Part shown: piece by piece, positions 1-7,752 of the stretch | Layout: every line of letters starts with the position of its first letter | Numbering within the stretch: position 1 is the first letter of the stretch | Assembly: GCF_900105585.1 (NCBI RefSeq) | Contig: NZ_FNRT01000002.1 | Span: 2,852,001 to 2,916,000 of the forward strand | Length of the DNA stretch: 64,000 bases | Reading direction: 5' to 3' | Source of the DNA: Nocardioides exalbidus | GTDB taxonomy: Bacteria > Actinomycetota > Actinomycetes > Propionibacteriales > Nocardioidaceae | Notes under the pieces: generated by a model | The model's input: the letters and a program-made list of their open reading frames with translations, nothing else | Told to the model about the DNA's origin: nothing | Database searches by the model: none | Translations under genes and position numbers: made by a program

Positions 1-283
1 GGTCGAGGACCAGGTCGCCGCCCATGCCGGCGGTGGTGTTGATGATGACGTCGACGTCGGAGGCACGGATCCGCTCGACGACCTCGCGGTAGAGCGCCAC
101 GTCGCGCGAGCCGACGCCGGTCTCGGGGTCGCGCACGTGGATGTGCACGATGGTGGCGCCGGCACGGGCGGCGGCGATGCCGGACTCGGCGATCTGCTCC
201 GGTGTCACCGGCACGTGCTCGGACCTGCCGACGGTGTCGCCGGCTCCGGTGAGTGCACAGGTGATCATCACGTTGCGGTTCAC
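1..283 (-). CDS. Beta-keto acid cleavage enzyme (BKACE, DUF849), partial
   Basis: This is the N-terminal 94 residues of a gene that runs off the left edge. It begins with GTG at 283 behind an AAGGAG ribosome site. The N-terminus [17 protein letters not shown] and the zinc-ligand motif [10 protein letters not shown] (His47, His49) are typical of the 3-keto-5-aminohexanoate cleavage enzyme family. These enzymes use Zn and acetyl-CoA to split a beta-keto acid into acetoacetate and a CoA ester; substrates vary widely across the family. It is the last visible gene of the minus-strand ABC importer operon, 38 nt after the serine hydrolase, so it probably acts on something the importer brings in. The substrate cannot be read from the visible part. 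Confidence 0.85.
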   Translation of the reverse strand, partial: MNRNVMITCALTGAGDTVGRSEHVPVTPEQIAESGIAAARAGATIVHIHVRDPETGVGSRDVALYREVVERIRASDVDVIINTTAGMGGDLVLD

Positions 284-321
284 GGGTGGTGCTCCTTCTC
301 GAGGGGTGTGGCGGTGCGGTT

Positions 322-1455
322 TCAGTGCGGGACGAACAGGTCGAGCAGGGCGTGGAGGCCCAGGTAGCTGAGGTCGCGCGCCTGGCGGTCGACGAGGAAG
401 TCGTCGTAGGGCCACAGCGAGGTCTTCACGACCACGGCGCCGGTATGTCGGTCGGCGGCGGCGAACTGGCCGCGACTGCCGTCGGCGGTCAGGCGGGTGC
501 CCGCGTCGTCGAGGGGCCACCAGTGGTGGCCGAACCCCGCGTGCGTGGTGATCGAGCTCGGCAGCCGACCCACCCCCGTGATGGCGTACGACGACCGCGC
601 GGCGGCCTCGACCCAGGCGGGGTCCAGCAGGCGGGTGCCGTCGTCGGTCGTGCCGTCGACGGCGAGGAGGGCGATCCGCGCCCAGTCCCGCGCGGTCGCT
701 GCCAGGCCGCCGCCGGCGAGCGCGGTGCCGGCTGCGTCGATGCCGACGACGGCCTCGCTCGCGCAGCCCAGGTCGCGCCACAGCCGCGCGACGTCGTCGG
801 CGTAGTCCCGCCCGGTGGCACGCTCGCGCACCCAGTCGAGCACCTGCGAGTCGGCGGTGTTGTAGGCCCAGCGCGTGCCCGGCGCGACGCCTGGGCGCAC
901 CGTTCGGAGCAGCGCACGCGAGTCACCGTCGGGGAAGCACCCGAGGAGCCGGGAGGCCAGGCTGTCGGGGTCGCGGTGGTCCTCCACCCAGTCCACGCCG
1001 GTGGTCATGGTGAGCACGTGGCGCACGGTGGGTCCGTCGTAGCCGGTGCCGGCCAGCTCGGGGACGTGCCGCACCACCGGGTCGTCGAGGCCGAGCTCGC
1101 CGTCGGTGGCGGCGCGGCCCACGAGGTGCGCCAGCACGGACTTGGTCATCGAGGCGCCGAGGAACCGTGTGTCCGGGCCCAGCCCCTCCGCCCCGCCCCG
1201 GTCGGAGTAGGTCTCGTGGACGACGCGGCCACCGTCGAGCACGAGGAGCGAGGTGCCCCAGGTCGCCTCGTGCCACTGCGACCACGTGTGCAGCCGGCCG
1301 GCGCCCGCGACCGACACCTCCAGCATGCGCGGCGCCGCGGCGAGGGGCCGCGGATCGGCGGCCGGCACCACGACGTGGCGCCACCCCGGCTCGAGCTGGG
1401 GGTCGGTGAACGGGAGGGTCGAGAGCCTCGACCCCGCCTCGGACGTGGTCGGCAC
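322..1455 (-). CDS. Serine hydrolase, beta-lactamase class C / DD-peptidase fold
   Basis: A 377-residue protein of the serine beta-lactamase-like superfamily (amidases, esterases, DD-peptidases). The nucleophile motif SMTK gives Ser102 and Lys105. YNT at residues 198-200 stands for the usual Y-x-N box, and an HTG near residue 345 replaces KTG. No clear signal peptide is seen, so it is probably cytoplasmic, which argues against cell-wall or antibiotic substrates. It starts with GTG 15 nt after the dual ATPase gene and is followed by the BKACE gene. That context suggests it hydrolyses an imported amide or ester before the BKACE step. Exact function is unknown. Confidence 0.8.
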   Translation of the reverse strand: MPTTSEAGSRLSTLPFTDPQLEPGWRHVVVPAADPRPLAAAPRMLEVSVAGAGRLHTWSQWHEATWGTSLLVLDGGRVVHETYSDRGGAEGLGPDTRFLGASMTKSVLAHLVGRAATDGELGLDDPVVRHVPELAGTGYDGPTVRHVLTMTTGVDWVEDHRDPDSLASRLLGCFPDGDSRALLRTVRPGVAPGTRWAYNTADSQVLDWVRERATGRDYADDVARLWRDLGCASEAVVGIDAAGTALAGGGLAATARDWARIALLAVDGTTDDGTRLLDPAWVEAAARSSYAITGVGRLPSSITTHAGFGHHWWPLDDAGTRLTADGSRGQFAAADRHTGAVVVKTSLWPYDDFLVDRQARDLSYLGLHALLDLFVPH

Positions 1456-1470
1456 GTGGATCAGTCCGAC

Positions 1471-3282
1471 CTAGTCGATCCTGGGACTGTTGCTGAGCAG
1501 CTTGCGGGTGTAGTCCTCGCGGGGCGTGTCCATGACAGTGACGACCGAGCCCGCCTCGACGACCCTGCCCGCCTGGAGGATCTCCACGCGGGCCGCGATG
1601 GAGCGCACCAGCGCGAGGTTGTGGGTCACGAACAGCATGCTGATGCCGCGCTCGATCCGCAGGCCCTCGAGGAGCTCCACGATCGAGCCCTGCACGGAGA
1701 CGTCGAGCGCCGAGGTGATCTCGTCGCAGATCATCACGTCGGGCTCGGCGGCCAGGGCGCGGGCGATGGCGACGCGCTGGCGCTCGCCGCCGGAGAGCCT
1801 GCTGGCCTGGTAGTGCAGCATCTGCGGGCCGAGGGCGACCTGGCCCATCAGCTCGACCACCCGGTCGGTGGCGTCCTTGCCCTTGGCCAGCCCGAAGAGC
1901 TCCATCGGCCGCCTGATGATCTGCTCGATCGTCAGTCGCGGGTTGAGGGAGAGGTAGGGGTTCTGGAAGATGTACTGCATCCGGCGCCGGTCCTCGGCGC
2001 TGCGCTTGCGGGCGCTGGTGGCCAGCTCGCGGCCCTCGAAGGTGATCGAGCCGGTCCAGTCCTTGTGCAGGCCGCCGACCGAGCGCGAGATCGTCGTCTT
2101 GCCCGAGCCGGACTCGCCGACCAGGGCCACGACCTCGCCCTTGGCGACGTCGAACGACACGTCGTGGACGACGTGCTTGCGGCCGTAGAAGACGTCGAGC
2201 CCCTGGATCGAGAGGATGACGTCGCGCTCGCGGTCGGGGTCGGCGTCGGGGACCGTACCGATGTTGATGTCCCACGTGCCGATCTCGCCGACCCGGTGGC
2301 AGCGCACCTCGTGCTCGCTGGCGATGGTCCGCAGCTGCGGCACCTCGGCGCGGCAGACATCGATCGCGAAGGTGCAGCGGTCGTTGAAGCGGCAGCCGCC
2401 GGGGCGACGGCCGGGCGAGGGCGTACGACCCGGGATGCCCTTGAGCGCGCGTGCCTGGCTCAGGTGCGGGATCGAGTCGAGCAGCGCGCGCGTGTAGGGG
2501 TGCGAGGGATTGGCGAAGATCGCGTCCCGGGGGCCCAGCTCGGCGATCTGGCCGGCGTACATCACCGCGACGCGGTCGGCGATGTTGGCGACGACGGCGA
2601 GGTCGTGGGTGACGTAGAGCGCGGAGACGCCGTAGGTGCGGCAGAGCTCGGCCATCGTGTCGAGCACCATCTTCTGCGTGGTGACGTCGAGGCCGGTGGT
2701 GGGCTCGTCGAGGACGAGCACCTTGGGCTTGGGCAGGAACGCCATCGCGAGCGCGACGCGCTGCACCTGGCCGCCGGAGAGCTGGTGGGCGTAGCGCCGG
2801 AGGAACTCGTCGTCGCTGGGCAGGCCCACCTCCTCGAGACCGGCGCGGGCCGCGGCCAGCCGCGACTCGCTGGTGCCGATGCCGCGCAGCTGCTGGAGCT
2901 CGACGAGCTGCTTGCCGATCCGGATGCTCGGGTTGAGCGCGGAGGCCGGGTCCTGCGGGACGTAGGCGATCTCCTCGCCGCGCAGCTTGCGGACCTCCTT
3001 CCACGGCATCTGGAGGACGTCGCGGTCCTCCAGCAGCACCTTGCCCGACGAGATGTAGGCCCCGGCGCGTGAGTAGTTCAGCAGCGAGGTGCCCACCGTG
3101 GTCTTGCCCGAGCCGGACTCGCCGACCAGGCCGACGACCTCGCCGGGCTTGAGCACCAGGTCGATGTCGTCGACGACGTCGACGTCCTTGCCGGTCAGGC
3201 TGACGCCGAGGTCCTCGATGACCAGCCCGCCGGTCTTGCGGACCGCGTGGCCGGAGTCGGTGGTGCCAGGTGAGGCAGTCAT
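1471..3282 (-). CDS. ABC importer, fused dual ATPase of the Dpp/Opp (peptide/nickel) family
   Basis: A 603-residue cytoplasmic ATPase with two complete nucleotide-binding domains in one chain, equivalent to DppD plus DppF. Walker A GESGSGKT occurs at about 54-61 and 389-396, LSGGQ at 168-172 and LSGGE at 496-500, with Walker B Asp-Glu in both halves. After the first domain is the Cys-rich oligopeptide-transporter tail (Cys297, 303, 310, 328). It follows the DppC-like permease gene by 1 nt, so it is translated from the same message. It powers import of the ligand held by the binding protein at 5192-6781. Confidence 0.93.
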   Translation of the reverse strand: MTASPGTTDSGHAVRKTGGLVIEDLGVSLTGKDVDVVDDIDLVLKPGEVVGLVGESGSGKTTVGTSLLNYSRAGAYISSGKVLLEDRDVLQMPWKEVRKLRGEEIAYVPQDPASALNPSIRIGKQLVELQQLRGIGTSESRLAAARAGLEEVGLPSDDEFLRRYAHQLSGGQVQRVALAMAFLPKPKVLVLDEPTTGLDVTTQKMVLDTMAELCRTYGVSALYVTHDLAVVANIADRVAVMYAGQIAELGPRDAIFANPSHPYTRALLDSIPHLSQARALKGIPGRTPSPGRRPGGCRFNDRCTFAIDVCRAEVPQLRTIASEHEVRCHRVGEIGTWDINIGTVPDADPDRERDVILSIQGLDVFYGRKHVVHDVSFDVAKGEVVALVGESGSGKTTISRSVGGLHKDWTGSITFEGRELATSARKRSAEDRRRMQYIFQNPYLSLNPRLTIEQIIRRPMELFGLAKGKDATDRVVELMGQVALGPQMLHYQASRLSGGERQRVAIARALAAEPDVMICDEITSALDVSVQGSIVELLEGLRIERGISMLFVTHNLALVRSIAARVEILQAGRVVEAGSVVTVMDTPREDYTRKLLSNSPRID

Positions 3283-3283
3283 G

Positions 3284-4159
3284 TCACTCGCCCTTCTGGG
3301 CGGCCTGGGCGAGCCCGTCGGCCATGAGGTTGGTGGCGATGGTGAAGATCGCGATGACGACGACCGGGGCCATCACGGCCCAGGGCTGGGTCTGGAGGCC
3401 GAGCCGGTTCTCGTTCATCATCTGGCCCCAGTTGGCCGCACCCGGGTCGGCGGCGAAGCCGAGGAAGCCGAGGGCGGCGACGATGCCGATGGAGTAGGTC
3501 AGGCGCAGGCCGGCCTCGGCCAGCAGGGGCCCGGTCATGTTGGGCAGCACCTCGGCGACGATCACGCGTGAGCGCCTCTCGCCGAGGGCCTCGGCCGCGA
3601 CGACGAAGTCGCGCGAGACGATGCCGAGCGCGACGCCGCGGGCGACGCGGGCGACACGCGGTGCGTGGCCGGCGGCGACGAGCACGATGATCACCCAGGC
3701 CGACGGGTTCTGCAGGGCGGTCAGCACGACGAGCGACAGCAGGATCTGGGGGAACGCCAGCAGCACGTCGTTGAGCCGCATGATGATCTCGTCCCACCAG
3801 CCCCCGGCGTAGGCGGCGACGACGCCGATCAGGATGCCGCCGACCATGCCGAGCAGCGTGGCGAGCACCGAGATGGTCAGCACCTCCTGGCCGCCGTGCA
3901 TCACGCGGCTGAGGACGTCCTGGCCGATGTAGTCGGTGCCGAAGAGGCCGTCCTTGGCGTACGGCGGACCGGCGGTCTCCTTCTCGCCGTAGGGGGCGAA
4001 GAAGGGCGCGAGGATCGCGAACAGGACCACCAGGAGCGTCCCGCCGAAGCCGAAGACGAAGCGCTTCTGGTGCAGTGCGCGCCGGAAGAAGCCGGCGGGC
4101 GCGGGGGCCGTCGCGTCGGGCGACGACGGGACCGGTGCAGCGGAGGGAGTCGTGCTCAT
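3284..4159 (-). CDS. ABC importer permease, DppC/OppC type
   Basis: A 291-residue inner-membrane permease. After a Pro/Ala-rich cytoplasmic N-terminus come about six membrane segments and the binding-protein-dependent transport motif (EALGERRSRVIVAEVLPN, around 185-205) that docks on the ATPase. The N-terminal layout, with a first helix followed by a periplasmic loop GTDYIGQDVLSR, is typical of DppC rather than DppB. I chose ATG 4159 because it overlaps the stop of the upstream permease as ATGA; the open frame extends further upstream but into sequence belonging to DppB. Confidence 0.92.
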   Translation of the reverse strand: MSTTPSAAPVPSSPDATAPAPAGFFRRALHQKRFVFGFGGTLLVVLFAILAPFFAPYGEKETAGPPYAKDGLFGTDYIGQDVLSRVMHGGQEVLTISVLATLLGMVGGILIGVVAAYAGGWWDEIIMRLNDVLLAFPQILLSLVVLTALQNPSAWVIIVLVAAGHAPRVARVARGVALGIVSRDFVVAAEALGERRSRVIVAEVLPNMTGPLLAEAGLRLTYSIGIVAALGFLGFAADPGAANWGQMMNENRLGLQTQPWAVMAPVVVIAIFTIATNLMADGLAQAAQKGE

Positions 4160-5190
4160 GACGAGATCGCCGTCCTCGCTCGGGGAGTCAGCAGGATGGA
4201 CAGGACGTCGGCGACGAGGTTCACCACGATGTAGACGCCCGCGATGATCATGCTCAGCGCCTGCACCATCGCGACGTCGTGGTTGCGCACGGAGTCGACG
4301 AGCTGGCGACCGACCCCGGGGTACTGGAAGAGCGTCTCGACGAGCACCACGCCACCGGCGAGCCACGCGAGCTGGAGCGAGACGACCTGGATGCCCGGGA
4401 CGATCGCGTTGAGCAGCGCGTGCTTGCGCATCACGACGGGCTCGGGGATCCCCTTGAGCCGGGCGAGCTCGACGTAGTCGCTGTCGAGCACCTCCAGCAG
4501 GGTGGCGCGCACGATGCGCGAGACGTAGGGCGTCACCGCGATGACGAGCGTGAGGACCGGCAGCACCATGCTCTTGGGCTCGTCCCACGGGCTGCCGCCC
4601 GGCGCCACGAGCGTGACCGCCGGGAAGATCTTGAACACCGTGGTGGAGAACACCGACACGAGCAGGATGCCCGTGACGAACTCGGGCACGCCGGCCAGCG
4701 CCAGCAGGATCGTCTGGATGACGGTGTCGGGGCGCCGGCGGCGGAAGTGCGAGGAGATCATCGCGATGCCGAAGGCGAGGGGGACCATCACGAGCGCCGA
4801 GAGCAGCACCAGGACCAGCGAGTTGGTCACGCTGCTCGAGATCTGGCCCCAGACCGGCTGCTGGTTGGCGAGCGAGGTGCCGAAGTCACCGGTGAGCAGC
4901 CCGCCGAGCCAGTCGAAGTAGCGGGTGACGATCGAGTCGCCGATGCCGAGCTGCGCCTCGAGCTGCTCGCGACGGGCGACGTTGGTGCCGTAGTCGCGCC
5001 CGAGGATCGCGCGGACGGGGTCGCCGAGGGCGGCCGTGGCCAGGAAGACCACGATCGACACCAGCCACAGCGTCATGAGGGCCAGGCCGAGGCGGCGTGC
5101 GAGCCAGATGCCCCACGCCGCCCCGCCGGAGCGTCCACGAGGAGGGGCGACCTCCTCGAGCGGATCAGGGAGAGTCGCTTCCTGTGTCAT
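4156..5190 (-). CDS. ABC importer permease, DppB/OppB type
   Basis: A 344-residue inner-membrane permease with about six membrane helices. Family marks include the early RAILGRDYGTN region, the long extracytoplasmic loop LGIGDSIVTRYFDWLGGLLTG typical of DppB, and the ATPase-docking EAA loop around 250-275. It forms the channel together with the DppC-like partner whose start codon overlaps its stop by 4 nt. The binding-protein gene ends 1 nt before its ATG, so the four transport genes form one tightly packed operon. Confidence 0.92.
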   Translation of the reverse strand: MTQEATLPDPLEEVAPPRGRSGGAAWGIWLARRLGLALMTLWLVSIVVFLATAALGDPVRAILGRDYGTNVARREQLEAQLGIGDSIVTRYFDWLGGLLTGDFGTSLANQQPVWGQISSSVTNSLVLVLLSALVMVPLAFGIAMISSHFRRRRPDTVIQTILLALAGVPEFVTGILLVSVFSTTVFKIFPAVTLVAPGGSPWDEPKSMVLPVLTLVIAVTPYVSRIVRATLLEVLDSDYVELARLKGIPEPVVMRKHALLNAIVPGIQVVSLQLAWLAGGVVLVETLFQYPGVGRQLVDSVRNHDVAMVQALSMIIAGVYIVVNLVADVLSILLTPRARTAISS

Positions 5191-5191
5191 G

Positions 5192-6781
5192 TCAGAGGGA
5201 CACCTTGCGGAAGTTGTAGTTGCCGAGCGGGAGGTACTTGCTCGGCTCCAGCCCCTGCACGGTGGATCCGTAGGCGTCGACCTGCTGGCGGAAGCCCCAG
5301 ATGATGTAGCCGCCCTCGTCGTACTCGATCTCCTGGGCGTCGTGGAGCAGCGTGGCGCGCTTGGCCTCGTCGACCTCCTTGGCCGCGGCGTTGACCAGGT
5401 CGCGGTGGTCGGCGTTGTCCCAGTGGGTCTCGTTGTAGGTGCCGCCCTGGTCGGGCGGGAACGTGCCGACGACGGCCTGGGGGATGTAGTTGCGGGTGTT
5501 CCAGAAGTCCTGGGCGAACGTGTAGGACAGGTAGTCGTCGTCGTAGAACGGCGTCTTCTTGGTGACCTTCACGTCCACGCCGGCCGCCTTGGCCTGCTCG
5601 GCGAACAGGTTGGCCGCGGGCACCGCGACCGAGCCGATGTCGTCGCCGGTGAAGAGCTCGACCTGGAGGCCGTCGGCGCCGGCCGAGGCCAGGAGGGACT
5701 TGGCCTGGTCGATGTCCTGCTCGCGCTGCGGCAGGTCGCTGGCGTAGGCCACGTCGAGCGGGGCGTACATGTCGTTGCCGAGCGAGCCGTAGCCGCTGAG
5801 CGTCTGGTCGATCATCGCCTGCCGGTCGACGATCAGGCGCATCGCCTGGCGGACCTTGGGGTCGTTGAACGGCGCCTGGTCCACGCGCATCGTGAAGGGG
5901 ACCCACTGCCCGCCCTCGGCGGTGAGCACGCCCGCACCCGCGCCCTTGATCGTGTCGACCAGGTTGTAGGGCAGGTTGTCGAGCGTCTGGATCTGGCCGG
6001 CCTGCAGGGCGTTGACCTTGGCGTTGTCGTCGGCGAAGTCCTGGATGACCAGCTCGTCGAGGAACGCGGCGTCGCCCCAGTAGTCGGCGTACTTGGTGAA
6101 GGTGCTGGTCTTGCCCGCCTCGAACGACTTGTAGGCGAAGCCCGCCGTGCCGACCGGGTTGGCCGGGTCGAACTTGCCGCCCGGGATGATGCCGAGGGTG
6201 TACTCGGCGAGCAGGGAGTCGAGGATCGCGTAGGGCGTGTTGAGCACGATCTTCAGCGTGGTGTCGTCGACGACCTTGGAGGACTCGAAGTCGATGATCT
6301 GCGAGAGCTGGCCGCCGGCGGAGAGCGGGGCCTTCGGGTCGGCGACGCGGCGGATGCTCAGCCAGGCGTCCTCGGCCGTGACGGGCGCGCCGTTGTGGAA
6401 GGTGGCGCCGGAGCGCATCTTCACCGTCCAGGTGATGGCGTCCTTCGAGGGCTCCACGGACTCGGCCAGGGCCGGCTGGAGCTCGTAGTTGTTGTCCCAG
6501 ATGAGCAGCGGCTCGTAGAGGTTGAGGCACCGGGCGATGTCGGCCGCGGTCACTGGCTGGTGCGGGTCGAGGGTGTCCTTCGCGCCGCCGCCGGTGGCGC
6601 CGTGGATGAGCTGGCCGCCCGCGCTCTGCGCACCGCCACCCCCGCCACCACCGCCGCCGCCGTCACCACCGCCGCATCCGGCGAGGAAGCTGCTGCCTCC
6701 GACGGCGACCGCGCTGACTCCGGAGTAGCGGAGCATCTGACGGCGAGAGATCTTCCAGTTGCCTGCTTGGTTCTGGTTCAC
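5192..6781 (-). CDS. ABC importer substrate-binding lipoprotein (SBP family 5)
   Basis: A 529-residue extracellular binding protein of the peptide/nickel family 5. I start at GTG 6781, which has a GGGAG site nearby; the frame could extend 22 codons further upstream, but those residues do not look like a signal peptide. The N-terminus has a twin-arginine motif SRRQML (Arg13, Arg14), a hydrophobic stretch and a lipobox LAGC with Cys36, so it is probably exported folded by Tat and lipid-anchored. A glycine-rich linker follows the Cys. It is the first gene of the importer operon, divergent from the IclR regulator. Ligands of this family include peptides, opines, nickel and plant compounds; the ligand here is unknown. 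Confidence 0.92.
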   Translation of the reverse strand: MNQNQAGNWKISRRQMLRYSGVSAVAVGGSSFLAGCGGGDGGGGGGGGGGAQSAGGQLIHGATGGGAKDTLDPHQPVTAADIARCLNLYEPLLIWDNNYELQPALAESVEPSKDAITWTVKMRSGATFHNGAPVTAEDAWLSIRRVADPKAPLSAGGQLSQIIDFESSKVVDDTTLKIVLNTPYAILDSLLAEYTLGIIPGGKFDPANPVGTAGFAYKSFEAGKTSTFTKYADYWGDAAFLDELVIQDFADDNAKVNALQAGQIQTLDNLPYNLVDTIKGAGAGVLTAEGGQWVPFTMRVDQAPFNDPKVRQAMRLIVDRQAMIDQTLSGYGSLGNDMYAPLDVAYASDLPQREQDIDQAKSLLASAGADGLQVELFTGDDIGSVAVPAANLFAEQAKAAGVDVKVTKKTPFYDDDYLSYTFAQDFWNTRNYIPQAVVGTFPPDQGGTYNETHWDNADHRDLVNAAAKEVDEAKRATLLHDAQEIEYDEGGYIIWGFRQQVDAYGSTVQGLEPSKYLPLGNYNFRKVSL

Positions 6782-6837
6782 TTCGTGAGCTCCCTGTTGC
6801 GCAATGCGAACGGCAGTAGTGGTAGACGCAACATAGG

Positions 6838-6854
6838 CCGCTCGCAAGGAGCGG
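6838..6854. promoter_or_regulatory. Inverted repeat between importer operon and IclR gene
   Basis: CCGCTC-gcaag-GAGCGG lies in the 101-bp divergent intergenic region. It is a candidate operator for the neighbouring IclR-family protein, since such regulators usually bind imperfect palindromes between themselves and their targets. No consensus was tested. Confidence 0.3.
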
Positions 6855-6882
6855 TCAATGAACTTGAGGGAAATGAGAAGGG

Positions 6883-7752
6883 ATGTCCGGACAGGGTCGT
6901 CCCGGTGCCAACCGGGTGCAGTCGGTCGAGCGGGCGGTCGCGCTGCTGCGTGCCGTGGCCGCCGCCACCGGCCCGGACGGCACGGCCGCCGCCCTCGCCG
7001 AGGCCGTCGGCCTCAACCGCACCACGACCTGGCGCATCCTGGCCACCCTCGAGCACCAGCGCCTCGTCTCCCGCGACGACGCCAGCGGCATCTACTCCCT
7101 CGGCTTCGGGCTGATCGACCTCGCCGGCCAGGCCGGCGGCGCGGCCCTGGCCCGCTCGGCGCAGGCGGTGCTCCAGGGCCTCGCCGCGACCGTGGGCGAG
7201 ACCGCCGCCCTCGCCGTCGTGCGCGACGGGACGCTGACCTACGTGGCCGAGGCGACCGGCGGTGCCGTCGTGGCGGCGGGCTGGCGCGACCGGGCGGTGT
7301 CGATGCACGCGACCTCGACCGGCAAGGTGCTGCTCGCCTTCTCCGAGCCCGACCAGCTCCGCACGCTGCTGCAGGTCCCGCGCGGCGACCGGCTGACCCG
7401 GCACACCGACGCCACGATCACCTCGCTCGCGGCGCTCGAGGAGGAGCTCGCGCTGACGCGCGGACGGGGGTACGCCGTGTGCCGCGGCGAGTTCGAGACC
7501 ACCGCCTGGGGCGTGTCGGCCCCCGTGCTCGACGTGTCCGGCCGCCCGGTGGCCGTCGTCAGCCTCTGGGGGCCGGGGGAGCGGCTGACCGAGTCGCGCT
7601 TCGAGCCGCTCGGCCGGCTCGCCGTCGCCGCCGCAGACGAGATCGCCGGGCGTCGCCACGAGCTGCAGGGCTCCCGCACGCCAGACTCTCCACCGCACCG
7701 CCGACCCGACCCTCGACCGACCCGACAGAAAGAGGCCCCCACCGGTGACTGA
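6883..7752 (+). CDS. IclR-family transcriptional regulator
   Basis: A 289-residue DNA-binding regulator. The first 75 residues form the winged helix-turn-helix (VQSVERAVALLRAVA, then AEAVGLNRTTTWRILATL). The rest is the IclR effector-binding domain, with the family signature around ISTAT/STGKVLLA (SMHATSTGKVLLAF). It is transcribed divergently from the importer operon and overlaps the sulfatase start by 8 nt. It probably controls both directions in response to the imported compound or a product of it. The C-terminal 30 residues are Pro/Arg-rich and outside the domain. Confidence 0.9.
   Translation: MSGQGRPGANRVQSVERAVALLRAVAAATGPDGTAAALAEAVGLNRTTTWRILATLEHQRLVSRDDASGIYSLGFGLIDLAGQAGGAALARSAQAVLQGLAATVGETAALAVVRDGTLTYVAEATGGAVVAAGWRDRAVSMHATSTGKVLLAFSEPDQLRTLLQVPRGDRLTRHTDATITSLAALEEELALTRGRGYAVCRGEFETTAWGVSAPVLDVSGRPVAVVSLWGPGERLTESRFEPLGRLAVAAADEIAGRRHELQGSRTPDSPPHRRPDPRPTRQKEAPTGD

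Noticed and set aside
286..3072. A 928-residue open frame on plus opposite the dual ATPase and serine hydrolase genes.
   Set aside because: It is a high-GC shadow frame; the minus-strand frames encode clear ABC and hydrolase domains, while this one is low-complexity Val/Gly/Arg-rich.
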